Source: Mariprofundus sp. (GTDB lineage: Bacteria > Pseudomonadota > Zetaproteobacteria > Mariprofundales > Mariprofundaceae). Taken from it: a stretch of 14,872 nt of DNA. Below are positions 14,063 through 14,872 of the stretch, in pieces. How positions within the stretch are numbered: position 1 is the stretch's first letter; each line of letters opens with the position of its first letter. Location of the stretch: contig JAUZQH010000038.1 in assembly GCA_030951065.1 (NCBI GenBank), positions 1 through 14,872 on the forward strand. Reading direction: 5' to 3'. The notes below the pieces were generated by a model. The model saw only the letters and a program-made list of their open reading frames with translations. It searched no databases and had not been told where the DNA came from. The position numbers and the translations under genes are program-made.

Positions 14063-14872
14063 ACAGAGAGCAGGTGTGCGTACTGGGGGCCGGTTCATGG
14101 GGAACAGCGCTGGCTTTGGTGCTGGCCCGTTCAGGGCGACGGCAGGTGCGGTTGTTTACCCGCGATGCAGAACATGTGGCTGCCATTCATCAGGCGGGTG
14201 AGAATAGTCGTTATTTGCCCGGTATTCCGTTGCCGGAAAATATTCATGTCAGCTGTGATGTTGGTCAGGCGATCAGTGATGTTGATGCCTGTATTTATGC
14301 ACTGCCATGTGTAGCGGTGGATGATTATCTGCCGCTGCTTGCCCGGGCTGATTATCCGGTGATTGCCGCCTGCAAGGGCTTGCACCCGGACAGTTTGATT
14401 CGTACGGATGAAATGCTGGCGCAGTATGTTGACAGATCACGCATTGCGATTCTATCCGGACCTTCATTTGCTATCGAGGTGGCCAGGAACCAGCCGACAG
14501 CCATTACCATGGCGGCGGAAAATCTTGAATTTGCAGCGGCAGTCTCAAGGTTTTTCGATGATACCAGTTTTCGAATAGATCTCAGTGACGATGTGGTTGG
14601 TGTGGCGATGGGCGGGGCATTGAAAAATGTGATTGCCATTGCGGCCGGTATGGCTGACGGGCTGGGCTTTGGCCATAATTCAGTCGCGGCGGCGGTAACT
14701 CGCGGGCTGGCTGAAATGGCGCGGTTGACTGAAGCATGTGGCGGACGTTCGGATACGCTGATGGGGTTGTCGGGACTCGGGGATCTGGTATTGACCTGTA
14801 CCGGCAGTCTGTCGCGCAACCGCAGGTTTGGTATGGCTGTGGCACAGTGTAAATCGCTTGATATGGCAAAAG
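14059..14872 (+). CDS. gpsA: NAD(P)-dependent glycerol-3-phosphate dehydrogenase, N-terminal part (truncated by window edge)
   Basis: GpsA reduces dihydroxyacetone phosphate to sn-glycerol-3-phosphate, the backbone precursor for phospholipid synthesis. ATG 14059 overlaps the lnt stop as ATGA, and GGAG (14050-14053) lies 5 nt upstream. The frame is open for 271 codons to the window edge, so about 60 C-terminal residues are missing compared with the usual length of about 330. Seen features: a dinucleotide-binding GAGSWG (residues 10-15), the NSRYLPGI segment, ACKGL, LSGPSFAIEVA, the catalytic lysine in GGALKNVIAIAAG (K189), and the C-terminal-domain signature LVLTCTG...SRNRRFG. All match GpsA. 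Its coupling to lnt puts two phospholipid- and envelope-related enzymes together at the end of the operon. Confidence 0.95.
   Translation, partial: MNREQVCVLGAGSWGTALALVLARSGRRQVRLFTRDAEHVAAIHQAGENSRYLPGIPLPENIHVSCDVGQAISDVDACIYALPCVAVDDYLPLLARADYPVIAACKGLHPDSLIRTDEMLAQYVDRSRIAILSGPSFAIEVARNQPTAITMAAENLEFAAAVSRFFDDTSFRIDLSDDVVGVAMGGALKNVIAIAAGMADGLGFGHNSVAAAVTRGLAEMARLTEACGGRSDTLMGLSGLGDLVLTCTGSLSRNRRFGMAVAQCKSLDMAK

Noticed and set aside
1..14872. CRISPR array, toxin-antitoxin pair, defence cluster or prophage
   Set aside because: No regularly spaced repeats, nucleases, helicases or phage genes were recognised. The window is mainly housekeeping genes.

Overview
The window reads as chromosomal DNA of a Gram-negative bacterium, most likely a proteobacterium. 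It encodes an apolipoprotein N-acyltransferase (outer-membrane lipoprotein maturation), a secreted di-haem peroxidase with a lipoprotein signal, and the block miaB-phoH-ybeY-corC-lnt known from Proteobacteria. It carries a classical SMC protein rather than MukB. The neighbours of smc and the placement of gpsA after lnt differ from the Escherichia and Pseudomonas layouts known to me. A less-sampled gamma- or zetaproteobacterial lineage is possible, but the species cannot be settled from sequence alone.

Layout: the minus strand at the left edge holds the 5' part of trpE, which runs off the window. It diverges from a tRNA-Ala(GGC) gene with an intrinsic terminator. Next on the plus strand is a stand-alone fetB-type (UPF0014) permease. 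A roughly 266-bp non-coding element with perfect terminal inverted repeats and a TA duplication follows; it looks like a MITE and ends 4 bp before the smc start codon. The complete smc gene comes next, then about 250 bp with a palindrome and a strong hairpin. A 982-codon multidomain di-haem cytochrome c peroxidase/MauG-like lipoprotein gene follows, then a hairpin and a sigma70-type promoter.

From about 8.85 kb to the right edge is a tight operon: miaB (tRNA ms2i6A37 methylthiolation), phoH/ybeZ (ATPase), ybeY (RNA-processing metalloprotein), corC/ybeX (CBS-domain protein), lnt (lipoprotein N-acylation) and gpsA (glycerol-3-phosphate dehydrogenase, cut by the edge). Start and stop codons overlap at phoH/ybeY, ybeY/corC (ATGA), corC/lnt (GTGA) and lnt/gpsA (ATGA), so translational coupling is likely. 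The operon joins RNA modification and ribosome maintenance to envelope lipid metabolism.

I found no convincing new defence or mobile system. The points most worth a second look are the MITE that appears to separate smc from its ancestral Shine-Dalgarno sequence, the expanded architecture of the di-haem peroxidase, the fetB gene without an adjacent fetA ATPase gene, and the coupling of gpsA to lnt.
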